A stretch of 64,000 nt of DNA from Paenisporosarcina sp. FSL H8-0542 (GTDB taxonomy: Bacteria > Bacillota > Bacilli > Bacillales_A > Planococcaceae). Made by a program: the position numbers and the translations under genes. The stretch covers positions 2,387,001 to 2,451,000 of the forward strand of contig NZ_CP152050.1 in the NCBI RefSeq assembly GCF_038632915.1, written 5' to 3'. The notes beneath the pieces were generated by a model. That model worked only from the letters and a program-made list of their open reading frames with translations, was not told the origin of the DNA and searched no databases. Positions 35,636 through 44,898 of the stretch are shown piece by piece. Every line of letters begins with the position of its first letter. Positions within the stretch are counted from its first letter, which is position 1.

Positions 35636-36250
35636 TTGAATATTATGGCTTCTCATCTAAGATGGACTCTCAGTTTAGTTCTCGTCTATTTGCTACTTTT
35701 TTTCACTTTTTCATTTGAAGTAATTTTTTGGTATATGTACACATTTACTATGCTGTTATTTATGTCCTTATCATTTGTTCTTGGCAAGATGGAAGATGAA
35801 ATACAAACATGGGAGTACTTAATTTTCGGAATTGGTTATGGTACACTCACTTATGGACTTATTGCAACTGCATATCGCTTCTTTTCCATATTTACGGATC
35901 AAGCAGCAATTTCAGTGGAGCAATTCTTAAGTGACTTTGGACCGACTACTGTTTGGCATTATTTATTGTTGATGTTAATTATTGCCCCAGGAGAAGAATT
36001 GTTTTGGCGGGGCTTTATTCAGCAAAAATTAAAAACTTACATGAGCCCTTTCTTCGCTGTGTTAGTGGCCTCCTTACTTTTCGGATTATCCATGGCTTTC
36101 AGCGGATTTTGGTTAGGAGTGCTTGCAGCAGTCACATCCGGTTTACTGTGGGGGCTTTTGTATGAATGGAAAAAAAGCATGCCGCTCATCATTATCGCTC
36201 ATATTACAATGACGATTCTACTGTTTCTGGTTTTGCCTCTCAACTCTTGA
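35636..36250 (+). CDS. CPBP-family intramembrane metalloprotease
   Basis: About 204 residues with six or more membrane helices. The CPBP (Abi/CAAX protease-like) motif 1 EExxxR is present as GEELFWRGF, and the later conserved His is in IIAHITM; together they form the presumed metal site. Bacterial members cleave membrane-embedded substrates or act in bacteriocin self-immunity. The start is probably TTG 35636, with GGAGG 8 bases upstream; GTG 35627 and ATG 35645 are alternatives. Confidence 0.82.
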   Translation: MNIMASHLRWTLSLVLVYLLLFFTFSFEVIFWYMYTFTMLLFMSLSFVLGKMEDEIQTWEYLIFGIGYGTLTYGLIATAYRFFSIFTDQAAISVEQFLSDFGPTTVWHYLLLMLIIAPGEELFWRGFIQQKLKTYMSPFFAVLVASLLFGLSMAFSGFWLGVLAAVTSGLLWGLLYEWKKSMPLIIIAHITMTILLFLVLPLNS

Positions 36251-36299
36251 AACATATGACAACCACATCACGTCTACTACATAAAGGAGGAAATATCAC

Positions 36300-36986
36300 A
36301 TGAAAAAATCTTGGCTACTATTTGCATCATTGTCTTTAGCAATTTCCATGCTTTCTGCATGTAACTCCACAGATGAATCTAATGGTTCTGAAAGTGATAA
36401 AACTACTGTTGCGGACTCTGGAGAAACAACGGTAGATGAAACAGCTGATGAAGATGAAGCAAAAGAGGAAACAAAAGAACCAGCACCTGCTACTGAAACA
36501 AGAGAACCTGAAAAGTCACTGTCATATTCGATCAATGACGAAAAGAAAGAAGAAACCGCAAAGTTGACGGATAGTGATGAACAGAACTATTCGATCTATA
36601 AATTAGATGGCTATTCATTAACTGGGGAAGAACCTAATAAAGATTCAATATACTATGACGAAAATTCTGCCGTCTTCATGCGAGTAGAAACGATCTCCAA
36701 AGATGAAGCAGACTATGAAATTATTAGAGATACGATGATTGAAAGTATTGCAGCTGTGAGCATTGGCAAAGAACCTGTGAAGATTGACAAACAAGAGAAA
36801 TTACCTCAAGGCGAAGGGATTTCGAATCAGATTGGATACGAAACTACTTTTGAATTAGGAACTGTTTCAGGGATGGTATTTGAACAAGGCAATCTGATTG
36901 TCCGCTTGACAATCTTCGATCAAAACAGTGTGAACTTAACGGATGCATTTTTGAAAATGGGCGAAACAATCGCTGTAAAACAATAA
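36300..36986 (+). CDS. Secreted lipoprotein of unknown function
   Basis: 228 residues. The signal peptide ends in the lipobox LSAC (Cys21), so the protein is lipid-anchored outside the membrane. An acidic, Glu/Thr-rich linker (about 22-75) precedes a compact domain (about 80-228) that resembles no named family to me. AAAGGAGG precedes ATG. It is 49 bp after the CPBP protease gene and may share its transcript. Confidence 0.8.
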   Translation: MKKSWLLFASLSLAISMLSACNSTDESNGSESDKTTVADSGETTVDETADEDEAKEETKEPAPATETREPEKSLSYSINDEKKEETAKLTDSDEQNYSIYKLDGYSLTGEEPNKDSIYYDENSAVFMRVETISKDEADYEIIRDTMIESIAAVSIGKEPVKIDKQEKLPQGEGISNQIGYETTFELGTVSGMVFEQGNLIVRLTIFDQNSVNLTDAFLKMGETIAVKQ

Positions 36987-37022
36987 AAAATTCCGGCTCA
37001 CTAAGTGAGCCGGAATTTTTTT
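36985..37022. terminator. Bidirectional terminator between lipoprotein and mhqR genes
   Basis: A perfect stem AATTCCGGCTCACT/AGTGAGCCGGAATT flanked by A and T runs serves both convergent genes. Confidence 0.93.
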
Positions 37023-37467
37023 AATATGATAAATCTTTAATTGATAATCCTAATTTTTTCAATAATGTAATCGCTTGCTCTTTCTCATCATTATCCAAAG
37101 CACCCATCATTTCATGCAATTGTTTCTCATGCTCTGGGAACAATTGAGCCATGAATGCCTCTCCTTCAGGAGTGATTTCAGCAAATGTCACCCGGCGATC
37201 CGAAGGACATGAAACGCGGTGTATGAAGCCTCTTTTTTCCAGCTTATCAATGACATAGGTAATCGAACCACTGGCTAGCAGTATTTTATTTCCTATTTTC
37301 TGCAGCGGTTGTCGCCCCTTGTGGAATAACAATTCCAAAACTGCAAATTCAGTAGGGTTTAGTCCATTTGCTTGAAAAAATTGATTCGTACATTCATGCA
37401 ATGTTTTATATGCTCTAGAAAGCACGATAAATAATTTTAACGACTGTGTCAGTTCTTCGGATTTCAT
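37021..37467 (-). CDS. mhqR: MarR-family repressor, MhqR-like
   Basis: A 148-residue winged-helix regulator. The DNA-binding region (GSITYVIDKLEKRGF; SDRRVTFAEIT) is standard MarR, and the N-terminus KLFIVLSRAY and GLNPTEFAVLELL agree with my memory of B. subtilis MhqR (YkvE). That protein represses azoreductase and dioxygenase genes and responds to quinones and phenols. No target genes are adjacent here, so the assignment to MhqR rests on resemblance. The start is ATG 37467 with AGGTG upstream. Confidence 0.72.
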   Translation of the reverse strand: MKSEELTQSLKLFIVLSRAYKTLHECTNQFFQANGLNPTEFAVLELLFHKGRQPLQKIGNKILLASGSITYVIDKLEKRGFIHRVSCPSDRRVTFAEITPEGEAFMAQLFPEHEKQLHEMMGALDNDEKEQAITLLKKLGLSIKDLSY

Positions 37468-37530
37468 CTCTATCACCTGTATTCCATTCTCTCTAATTAA
37501 AACTAGTATATAGGGAATAGAAGAACTTTG

Positions 37531-38016
37531 TCAAAATGGTTTGGAATTGATGTGTTTTTGCTCTAATTCGAGCAGATATTGTTTAATCGGTGTAAGAGAA
37601 CCCGCATAGCCTTTCAATGATTTGTCTTTTCCTATAACACGATGGCAGGGTATGACTATCGGTAATGGATTTTTTCGATTTGCTTGTCCTACCGCACGAC
37701 AGGCTTTTGTGTTGCCAATTCTATTTGCCAACTCTTGATAACTGATTGTTTCTCCATAGGAAATACCAGGCAATTGACGCCACACACTCTGTTGAAATAA
37801 AGTTCCTCTTGCAGACAGTGGCAAATCAAATTGTATCCTCTCTCCCTGAAAATATTCGTTTAATTGCTTCTTTACATTTTCATACACTGATTCATCTTGC
37901 TGGATTGCTACCGTCCCCAAATGCATTAGTGGTTCATCAAAATAAATAGCTGTTAATTTTCCGTCATCAATTTGAAGATATAACTTCCCGATTGGACTTT
38001 CCAAAGCTTTTATCAT
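37531..38016 (-). CDS. ogt: Methylated-DNA--protein-cysteine methyltransferase
   Basis: Removes methyl groups from O6-methylguanine in DNA by irreversible transfer to its own Cys. The 161-residue protein carries the active site PIVIPCHRVIG, followed by GYAGSLTPIKQYLLELE. The helix-turn-helix region is SYQELANRIGNTKACRAVG. It overlaps the upstream kinase gene by 50 bp. In B. subtilis ogt is also next to kinE. Confidence 0.94.
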   Translation of the reverse strand: MIKALESPIGKLYLQIDDGKLTAIYFDEPLMHLGTVAIQQDESVYENVKKQLNEYFQGERIQFDLPLSARGTLFQQSVWRQLPGISYGETISYQELANRIGNTKACRAVGQANRKNPLPIVIPCHRVIGKDKSLKGYAGSLTPIKQYLLELEQKHINSKPF

Positions 38017-39469
38017 GTACCGTATGTCCCCCTTTAGCCTCCAAATGATAAACTGGAAGGATAATATGAAAAGTAGTACCGTGAGTTAACTCACTCTCTA
38101 CCTCTATACTTCCCCCATGATCTTCGATTGTTTGAATTGCATGGGCAAGTCCAAGCCCAGTCCCTTGTTCTTTCGATGTATAAAAAGGTAAAAAAATCTT
38201 CTGCATCTGCTCCTGAGTCATCCCCCCACCTTGATCTTTTACGGACACACAAACTTGATTGTTATCACGTAAGGATTGAGTTATGAACACTTTCCCTCCA
38301 TTAGGCATGACTTCCATTGAATTTTTTAAAACGTTCATAAATACTTTTTTTAATTCATGTGCGTCACCAAGAATCCAATCCGAGTCATTTTCACATGGTA
38401 CCATTACAAGTTCAATATTTTGTATGATACCTTGTGGGTGCATAAAATCAACTACTTGCGAAATGATGGAAGAGACAGAAATAAATTGAAATGATTGAGA
38501 AGGCGGTTTAGATAAAACTAAAAACTCATTGAGTATGGATTCCATTCTAATGAGTTCACTATTGATAATGTCTAGATATTCGTATCCTTGTTCAGTTACT
38601 TGCGATGTTAGTAATTGTGTAAATCCTTTCAAAGAGGTCAAAGGATTTCGAATTTCATGCGCAATACTTGCAGCCATCTGACCGAGAGTCGATAACGAAC
38701 GTGAGTGTTCAATTTGCTTTTTCAATTGAACATTTTCGGTATCATCACGAATGACCGTAACGTACATGTCCAAGTTATTATTGAACGCAGATGTAAAATG
38801 ATAAAACTTTGGTTCACCGATTGTATCTAGTTTAGATACACTCATTTCGGCAGAACCTTTTAGTGAAAGTGTTTTGAAAAATTGTTCGAAATCAGATTTT
38901 GAATGAGGTAACAAGTCAAAAATGTTGTGTGCTTTTTTGCCTTTTAATTCATGTGGAGCTACGTCAAATAAGATTGTGGCTTTCTGATTGAAGTCAATAA
39001 TGGTTCCTTCAGTGTCGGTCAAAATCAGTCCGTGCGGAGCATATTTAAAGAGAAATTCATATTTCATTAAACCATCTACTATATTATGGCTTAGAATTTC
39101 GTGTGGGCGTTGTTTGAAGCGGATCAGATATTGGGATGATGATTGATAATAATTGCCCTGGAGTTCGATAAATCTATTGCCTTTTACATTATCCGTTAAG
39201 CATATTTGACATTTTGCATTATTTGAAAATGTCGCTTCCTTTAAAAAATTTCTCCAGGTTTTAGAAGAAGACTTGTCCATTTGTGTGATAATCTCTTCAA
39301 CTGTGTTGTGTGAGAAAAATTCCTTCGCCATTCTATTTAACTTAATCCCCTTGCCATTCTCGAGTAGAATGACTGGTTCTTTATCGTTCCAAAATAAATA
39401 ATCGAACATCTCTGTGATTTTTTCGCCAAACAAGTCATTCACCGGACCTTTCTCGTTCTTTTTATACAA
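37967..39469 (-). CDS. PAS-domain sensor histidine kinase (KinE-like)
   Basis: A soluble histidine kinase of about 500 residues, probably feeding the sporulation phosphorelay. An N-terminal region of about 125 residues precedes a PAS domain (about 135-250; APHGLILTDTEGTIIDFN). The HisKA domain carries phospho-acceptor His271 (SIAHEIRNPLTSLKGF) and the HATPase has its N, G1 and G2 boxes (FMNVLKNSMEVM, VKDQGGGM, GTGLGLA). No membrane helix is seen. The start is uncertain: TTG 39469 has a weak site, GTG 39442 has AAAGG 4 bases upstream. KinE identity is suggested by the ogt and ktrD neighbours. Confidence 0.82.
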   Translation of the reverse strand: MYKKNEKGPVNDLFGEKITEMFDYLFWNDKEPVILLENGKGIKLNRMAKEFFSHNTVEEIITQMDKSSSKTWRNFLKEATFSNNAKCQICLTDNVKGNRFIELQGNYYQSSSQYLIRFKQRPHEILSHNIVDGLMKYEFLFKYAPHGLILTDTEGTIIDFNQKATILFDVAPHELKGKKAHNIFDLLPHSKSDFEQFFKTLSLKGSAEMSVSKLDTIGEPKFYHFTSAFNNNLDMYVTVIRDDTENVQLKKQIEHSRSLSTLGQMAASIAHEIRNPLTSLKGFTQLLTSQVTEQGYEYLDIINSELIRMESILNEFLVLSKPPSQSFQFISVSSIISQVVDFMHPQGIIQNIELVMVPCENDSDWILGDAHELKKVFMNVLKNSMEVMPNGGKVFITQSLRDNNQVCVSVKDQGGGMTQEQMQKIFLPFYTSKEQGTGLGLAHAIQTIEDHGGSIEVESELTHGTTFHIILPVYHLEAKGGHTVHDKSFGKSNREVISSN

Positions 39470-39626
39470 ATTATGCTGTGAAATGCCTTTATATTCTGGA
39501 TAGCTAAAAAAACAAAGATTAAAATTAATTCAGATTATTTCATATAGATTTAGCTAATATTGACTTATATTGTTTGAATCAACTTTCCTTGTTAAAATAG
39601 AATGATGTAAAGAAGGAGAATGCTTA

Positions 39627-41375
39627 ATGAACATCGTCTTAGCAACGCTAAATGCAAAATATATTCATACCAACTTGGCACTAAGGTGTCTTAAAGCAAG
39701 TGCACAACCTGAATTTAATCCAACCATTGCTGAATATACAATAAAGGATCCAGCTTTTAATATTGTTTCTGATATATATTTAAAGAAACCTAAAGTTGTC
39801 GGTTTCAGCTGTTACATTTGGAACATTGAGGAGACTTTAAAAGTTGTTCGTCTTTTAAAAAGAGTGAGCCCAGATACTATTATTGTACTTGGCGGACCAG
39901 AAGTATCCTATGACTCAAACTACTGGTTGAGACGCATGAAAGAAATCGACTTTATTGTCATGGGTGAGGGCGAAGTATCGTTCAAACAGTTGCTTCATTT
40001 TGTCGAAGGAACGCTTCCTTTAAAAGAAGTACCTGGTATTTGTTTTATCCAGGATGAAAAATTTATGATTCACCCGCAAGGACCTAAAATTGATTTACGT
40101 GAAATGCCAACACCGTTTCGCTTTGAAGAAGATATTCCTCACTTGTCCAAACGAATTACTTACATTGAAACCAGCCGTGGCTGTCCCTTCTCATGCCAAT
40201 TCTGCTTATCTTCCATCGAAGTCGGTGTCCGTTATTTCAATAGGGAAAAAGTGAAAGAAGATATTCGTTATTTGATGGATAATAATGCGAAAATCATTAA
40301 ATTTGTAGACCGGACATTTAATATTAGCCGTAGCTATGCGATGGAAATGTTTCAATTTTTGATTGACGAACATCGCCCTGGTGTTGTTTTTCAATTCGAA
40401 ATTACAGCTGATATTATGCGACCTGAAGTCATTCAGTTTTTAAATGAAAATGCACCTGCTGGATTATTCCGATTTGAAATCGGCGTTCAGTCAACGAATG
40501 AATTGACGAATGAACTCGTAAAAAGAAAACAAAACTTTGCCAAATTAACACGTACTGTGACAATGGTAAAAGAAGGCGGAAAAATTGCGCAGCATTTAGA
40601 CTTGATTGCCGGGTTACCTGAAGAAGATTATGCTTCATTCAAACAAACGTTTAATGATGTATTTGCAATGGGACCTGAAGAATTGCAATTAGGCTTCCTG
40701 AAACTGCTACGCGGGACAGGGTTGCGTGTCCAAGCTGAAGAATATGGTTATGTATATGTGGATCAAGCCCCATATGAGATCTTCGCCAATAATGTCCTGT
40801 CGTTTGATGATATGCTCAGAATCAAACAAGCTGAAGATGTTCTTGAAAAATATTGGAATGCACATAGACTCGATCGGACAGTTGGCTATTTAGTCTCTGA
40901 AACGTTTGAAACGCCTTTTGATTTCTTCCAAGACTTTGGCAGCTATTGGGAAGAAAAAGGTTGGTCCCGAATTGGCCACCAACTTGAAGACTTATTTAAA
41001 CGATTAGAAGAATTTTTACTTCAGGACGGCCGTGCTGACATGGCAGTCGTTAGAAGTTTGATGAAGATTGATTACTTGGTACATCATCAATTCCAACCGC
41101 GCAAGCCATGGTGGGAAAAAGAAATGGAAAAAGAATCACAGTCTGCAATTTATCGAAAAATTATTGAAAATCCAAGTCTAGCCGGTCAGTCTTTTGCAAA
41201 ACTCAATCTTCATGAACGTGAAGTTTACAAACAGACGCTCCTTGTTCCCTTCTCACTTGATTTACAACAGCTTGACCAAGAGCAAGTCGTATCGAAGGAT
41301 GGCTATTTACTAACTTTCTTCAAATCGGGACAAGCACCACAATTTTCGTTTATAGCAAAAGAGCAGGTATCCTGA
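39627..41375 (+). CDS. B12-binding-type radical SAM protein (DUF4080)
   Basis: A 582-residue enzyme with an N-terminal cobalamin-binding-like Rossmann domain (about 1-140; IVLGGPEVSYDSNYWLRRM) and a radical SAM domain with the iron-sulfur motif CPFSCQFC (about residues 190-197). The C-terminal region has DUF4080 character. Such proteins generate an adenosyl radical for methylation or rearrangement; the substrate of this subgroup is unknown to me. GAAGGAGAA precedes ATG. It is divergent from the kinase. Confidence 0.85.
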   Translation: MNIVLATLNAKYIHTNLALRCLKASAQPEFNPTIAEYTIKDPAFNIVSDIYLKKPKVVGFSCYIWNIEETLKVVRLLKRVSPDTIIVLGGPEVSYDSNYWLRRMKEIDFIVMGEGEVSFKQLLHFVEGTLPLKEVPGICFIQDEKFMIHPQGPKIDLREMPTPFRFEEDIPHLSKRITYIETSRGCPFSCQFCLSSIEVGVRYFNREKVKEDIRYLMDNNAKIIKFVDRTFNISRSYAMEMFQFLIDEHRPGVVFQFEITADIMRPEVIQFLNENAPAGLFRFEIGVQSTNELTNELVKRKQNFAKLTRTVTMVKEGGKIAQHLDLIAGLPEEDYASFKQTFNDVFAMGPEELQLGFLKLLRGTGLRVQAEEYGYVYVDQAPYEIFANNVLSFDDMLRIKQAEDVLEKYWNAHRLDRTVGYLVSETFETPFDFFQDFGSYWEEKGWSRIGHQLEDLFKRLEEFLLQDGRADMAVVRSLMKIDYLVHHQFQPRKPWWEKEMEKESQSAIYRKIIENPSLAGQSFAKLNLHEREVYKQTLLVPFSLDLQQLDQEQVVSKDGYLLTFFKSGQAPQFSFIAKEQVS

Positions 41376-41397
41376 ATACAGGACCTGCTCTTTTTTT
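41361..41397. terminator. Terminator overlapping the end of the radical SAM gene
   Basis: GAGCAGGT..CCTG pairs with CAGG..ACCTGCTC and T7 follows. The 5' arm lies in the last codons and the stop codon falls near the loop. A residues upstream make it usable on the minus strand for ktrD. Confidence 0.88.
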
Positions 41398-42746
41398 CAG
41401 CCTATGATAACACGTTCTTTTGGATAATGGAATTTGGTTTTGGTTGTACGACCGCCTATAGTATATAGGAAGGAGATTAATCCGATGCGCCCTACGAACA
41501 TCAAAAGCATAATCAATATTTTACCGAAAGTCGATAATTTATCCGTGATGCCTAAAGACATCCCGCATGTTCCAAAAGCTGAGGTAATTTCAAAAATGAT
41601 TGCCGTCATTGACAATGTGGGTTCTGAAATTGATAAGGCGATGGTTGCAAGTAACACAATGAAAATAGATAAAATGATTACCGCATATGAACGTAACACG
41701 TCGATTAATTGAATTTCACGATTAAATATTTGTATTTCATTTTTCCCACGCGCATAGTTAATCAAAAATAGGATCGCTATTGCAAACGTCGTAGTGCGAA
41801 TCCCTCCACCTACTGAACTTGGCGAGGCTCCAATAAACATCAATGCACTCAAGAATATGTCGGTACCTTGTGTAAACTCTGTGATATCAACAGTAACAAG
41901 ACCACCCGAGCGTGACGACACAGAGTGAAACATTGCAGTAAATAAGGCTTCATGCCATGACATACCGCGAAAAGATTTGAACATTTCCAAAGCAAGAATG
42001 ACAACAGTTCCTACGACCAGCAATAAACCAAATGTAACAGTTGTAATCTTCGTAAACAGCGAGAATCGGAAATTTTTATTTTTATTCGATAAAAAGGCTT
42101 TAATTTCGATTAAAACAGGGAAACCGATTGCTCCTAAAATGATTAAGATCATGTTTATGATTTGCACAAAATAATCATCATGATACGGGATCATGGATTC
42201 GCCCGTAATATCAAAGCCACCATTCGTTGTTGCTGAAACAGAGGCAAACAAACCATGGAGAAAAGCTTCTGACAGTGTTTCATAAAATTGAGTAAAGTAG
42301 AACGTAAGAATGAGTGCGCCCAACAACTCGATAAGCAATAAAATCTTTATGATTTCAATAATTAAATTAACGACCCCAGACAGAGAATGCTGGTTATGAT
42401 CTATCATGATTAATTGTCGTTCACGTAAGCCTATTTTTTTTCCAACCAGTAACCACACAAATGTACCAAGGGACATGATTCCAATTCCACCAAGTTGGAG
42501 GATAATCATTAACATGGCGATTCCAAAAGTTGAGTACGTTTCTGAAATATTTAATACACTTAAACCTGTAACGCTGACAGCACTGACTGCTGTAAACAAA
42601 CTATCAATAAAAGCCACACTGACTCCAGGTTGGTGAACTCCAGGTAGGTTTAATAACCCCACAGATAACCCAATGGCTAAAAAATAATAAGAAACGATTG
42701 CTTGAGCGGGCGTTAAATTTCGTATGCGTTTAATAATTGGATTCAT
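41397..42746 (-). CDS. ktrD: K+ uptake channel subunit KtrD (TrkH/KtrB family)
   Basis: A 449-residue membrane protein with four repeated membrane-pore-membrane units, the Na+-dependent K+ translocating subunit of a Ktr system. Selectivity-filter positions are visible as SVTGLS, ATTNGGFD, SSRSGGLV and FGTCGMSL. The cytoplasmic gate partner (KtrA/KtrC) is not in the window. As in B. subtilis (YkrM) it lies beside sigI-rsgI and the kinase/ogt genes. ATG 42746 (MNPIIKRIRN) is chosen, with AAAGGA about 12 bases upstream. Confidence 0.9.
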   Translation of the reverse strand: MNPIIKRIRNLTPAQAIVSYYFLAIGLSVGLLNLPGVHQPGVSVAFIDSLFTAVSAVSVTGLSVLNISETYSTFGIAMLMIILQLGGIGIMSLGTFVWLLVGKKIGLRERQLIMIDHNQHSLSGVVNLIIEIIKILLLIELLGALILTFYFTQFYETLSEAFLHGLFASVSATTNGGFDITGESMIPYHDDYFVQIINMILIILGAIGFPVLIEIKAFLSNKNKNFRFSLFTKITTVTFGLLLVVGTVVILALEMFKSFRGMSWHEALFTAMFHSVSSRSGGLVTVDITEFTQGTDIFLSALMFIGASPSSVGGGIRTTTFAIAILFLINYARGKNEIQIFNREIQLIDVLRSYAVIILSIFIVLLATIALSISEPTLSMTAIIFEITSAFGTCGMSLGITDKLSTFGKILIMLLMFVGRIGLISFLYTIGGRTTKTKFHYPKERVIIG

Positions 42747-42840
42747 AAAAAGGTCAAGTCCTTTCAAATGACACGAATAGGTCATCTTCCTATTCTAAAA
42801 AACATTTTGTGAAAAAGAAAGAACTAGTCTTTATTCTTTT

Positions 42841-42870
42841 AAAAAAAGTGCTTCTCGATTGAGAAGCACC
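42841..42870 (-). terminator. Terminator of sigI-rsgI
   Basis: GTGCTTCTC (42848-42856) and GAGAAGCAC (42861-42869) form a 9-bp stem with a 4-base loop; seven T residues follow on the minus strand. Confidence 0.92.
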
Positions 42871-42874
42871 TGGA

Positions 42875-44035
42875 TTAATGATTTTTATGATTGTTATTTT
42901 TGCCTTGTTTTGATTGTTCTTTACCACTTTGGCTTTTCTCTTGTTTTCTTTTTTGATTATTATCTTTTCTTTCATGATCTTTATTTTTCCCTTTTTTATC
43001 TTGGAGATGGTTATCGTGCTGGTGATCTGAATTCGTTTTTTTTTCAGAAGGATGGTTGCCCTTTGTTTTTGACTGTCCGTTATCTTTTCCTTCTCTATTC
43101 GAATCATTTTGTGGATTCGTCTGATTTTGATGACTTTGAGTCTTTTCTTCTGATTTTGCTGGCTTATCCCACTTCTTGTTAGGCTTAGCTTGTTTAGATT
43201 CTTGTTTTTGGTGTTGAGGATTTTGTTTACTTTTATTATGAGTGTTCTTGTGATCTTTCATGTCAACAGCAGGTATTTGCGATTCTTTTTTGTTTTCTTT
43301 CTGCAGTTTATTGTTGTCGTCGTGTTTCTTATTTTCATCTTTTTTCTTTATTTCCTGTTGCTTTTCTACCTTATTGTCTTTGAATTGTGCCTTGTATTTC
43401 TGTACGGAAATACCTTCATTGTTAGCAGCTTGACGATCCTCTAAAGAGGCTTCATTAACATTTACGGAGTATTTCTGCATCATACTTTTACTGTTGGAAT
43501 TTGACACTGCCGAAACAATTACTTTTTCCAGCTTTGCATGGTTTTCTTTATTTTCATAGATGGTGGTAATCTCAATCTCCTCTTGTGTCTCGATGGTTGT
43601 TTCCGTACGATCTACAATTTGAAGTAAAACCCATGTTAAAGGCTTTCCTTTCCAGAAATCAATATCTCTCTTAAGTGCCTCCCCATCGTCATTGAGTCCC
43701 TTAAAAGAATACACTGTCCCTTCCTGATCAAGACCCAGTTCAACACTTGGATTGATATCAATCTGTACATATGCAGACACTGGAGTTTGTGAAGGCAGCA
43801 ATATTGAAAATAGCAATACAAGTGTCGCCACCATCGAAAGTACCGGCGCTGTCCATGAAGAATTAAATGTTGCTTTATAGCTTCTCTTGTTTAATAAAGG
43901 TTTATAAAATGCTTCGTCACCTATTTCAACAGAAGCAGAAAGTGGTATGCCTTTTTCAAATACTCCATCTTCCGTGAAGAAAATGCTATATGAAGATGTT
44001 GTCTCAAACACGATCCCTCTTCGCGTGTTCATCAT
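42875..44035 (-). CDS. rsgI: Anti-sigma-I factor RsgI
   Basis: 386 residues. The N-terminal 55 residues match the RsgI N-terminal (SigI-binding) domain (GIVFETTSSYSIFFTEDGVF). One membrane helix (62-82) follows, then a conserved extracellular stretch (VQIDINPSVELGLD) where RsgI undergoes site-1 cleavage in related systems. From about residue 205 the outer tail is low complexity, rich in Lys, Asn, Gln, His and Asp, with no carbohydrate-binding module. The start overlaps the sigI stop by 4 bp (ATGATG). Released SigI would turn on wall-related genes. Confidence 0.92.
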   Translation of the reverse strand: MMNTRRGIVFETTSSYSIFFTEDGVFEKGIPLSASVEIGDEAFYKPLLNKRSYKATFNSSWTAPVLSMVATLVLLFSILLPSQTPVSAYVQIDINPSVELGLDQEGTVYSFKGLNDDGEALKRDIDFWKGKPLTWVLLQIVDRTETTIETQEEIEITTIYENKENHAKLEKVIVSAVSNSNSKSMMQKYSVNVNEASLEDRQAANNEGISVQKYKAQFKDNKVEKQQEIKKKDENKKHDDNNKLQKENKKESQIPAVDMKDHKNTHNKSKQNPQHQKQESKQAKPNKKWDKPAKSEEKTQSHQNQTNPQNDSNREGKDNGQSKTKGNHPSEKKTNSDHQHDNHLQDKKGKNKDHERKDNNQKRKQEKSQSGKEQSKQGKNNNHKNH

Positions 44036-44790
44036 GACATCCGTCCTTTTAAATAATCTTTTATGTAGTGCAGGTCACTTTTTAGAAGAATAGCAATTGC
44101 TATTATAAATTTTCGTTGTCTTTCCAAGGTTTTACGTGAAACCTCAACTAATTCTTCCAATTCTTTTATTGGTAATTTCTTTTTTGTTTGAAGAACTTCG
44201 TAAAACTCGTCCGTTTCCACAATGAGTTGTGCTATTTGGATAGCGGTCTTTCTTGAGTCTTCATGCGATGGAGAAACTTTAACAAGTTCCTGAAAGCTTA
44301 GTCCAAATGGTTTTAGCAAAGATTCGTATACAGCAATTTGATGTTTTCTTTCATCTGCCTGCTGCGTCGCTGTAAATTGTTCAAATGAATGAGAAGATTC
44401 TAGGATTGAAAAAGAACTTGATTCAATCTCAGAATCAGAAGTCATTTGACCTAGACTAATTTCTTTTCTTCTTGCTTCTTTTCGAATAAAGTCAATCAGT
44501 TTACGCCGAATCAGCAAATGAGCAAATGTTAAGAATGATGCATTTTTATCATGTTCAAAATGAACGATCGCTTCATGGAATGCGTACATTGCAATACTGT
44601 ACTCGTCATCTTGTTCCCCAATATAACGTTTACATATAAACGAAGCAGTTTTTTTCATAAAAGGAGTGTAGGAAGAAAGAAGTTCATTAAGAACTTCTTC
44701 ATTCCCTTCTTTTGCTTGAATTACTAGCAATTCAAGATCGTTTTTTGATTGTTTCTTAGGAAAAAGTCCTTGAATCGTTGCTAGTATCAC
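44032..44790 (-). CDS. sigI: RNA polymerase sigma factor SigI
   Basis: A 252-residue alternative sigma factor of the SigI type. Region 2 is visible as DDEYSIAMYAFHEAIVHF and FLTFAHLLIRRKLIDFIRKE, and the C-terminal SigI-specific region includes VSRKTLERQRKFI. In Bacillus it handles heat and cell-wall stress (lytE, mreBH). It is paired with rsgI. The start is GTG 44790 with GGGGTGAG upstream; GTG 44811 would add seven residues. Its size fits B. subtilis SigI (about 251 residues). Confidence 0.92.
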   Translation of the reverse strand: MILATIQGLFPKKQSKNDLELLVIQAKEGNEEVLNELLSSYTPFMKKTASFICKRYIGEQDDEYSIAMYAFHEAIVHFEHDKNASFLTFAHLLIRRKLIDFIRKEARRKEISLGQMTSDSEIESSSFSILESSHSFEQFTATQQADERKHQIAVYESLLKPFGLSFQELVKVSPSHEDSRKTAIQIAQLIVETDEFYEVLQTKKKLPIKELEELVEVSRKTLERQRKFIIAIAILLKSDLHYIKDYLKGRMS

Positions 44791-44829
44791 AAGCTCACCC
44801 CATTTCCGCACAATAGTTAAGTCCTATCG

Positions 44830-44857
44830 ATTGTAACGGGTTCTTGATAAAATGAAA
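44830..44857 (-). promoter_or_regulatory. Possible SigA promoter of sigI-rsgI
   Basis: TTTCAT (44852-44857) and TACAAT (44830-44835) with 16 bp between. An AT-only 9-bp inverted repeat (AAAATGAAA/TTTCATTTT) overlaps the -35 box. Confidence 0.35.
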
Positions 44858-44898
44858 AGATGAATTGCATTTCATTTTCTTAACAATTAACCCAAGTG

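Noticed and set aside
42790-43107. 105-codon Lys/Ile-rich minus-strand frame
   Set aside because: Out-of-frame shadow of the rsgI low-complexity tail and it crosses the rsgI terminator.
44826-44846. SigI autoregulatory promoter (AACCCG..CGAT) upstream of sigI
   Set aside because: Only 7 bp separate the two elements and both deviate from ACCCCC/CGAA; a SigA-like promoter at 44830-44857 fits better.
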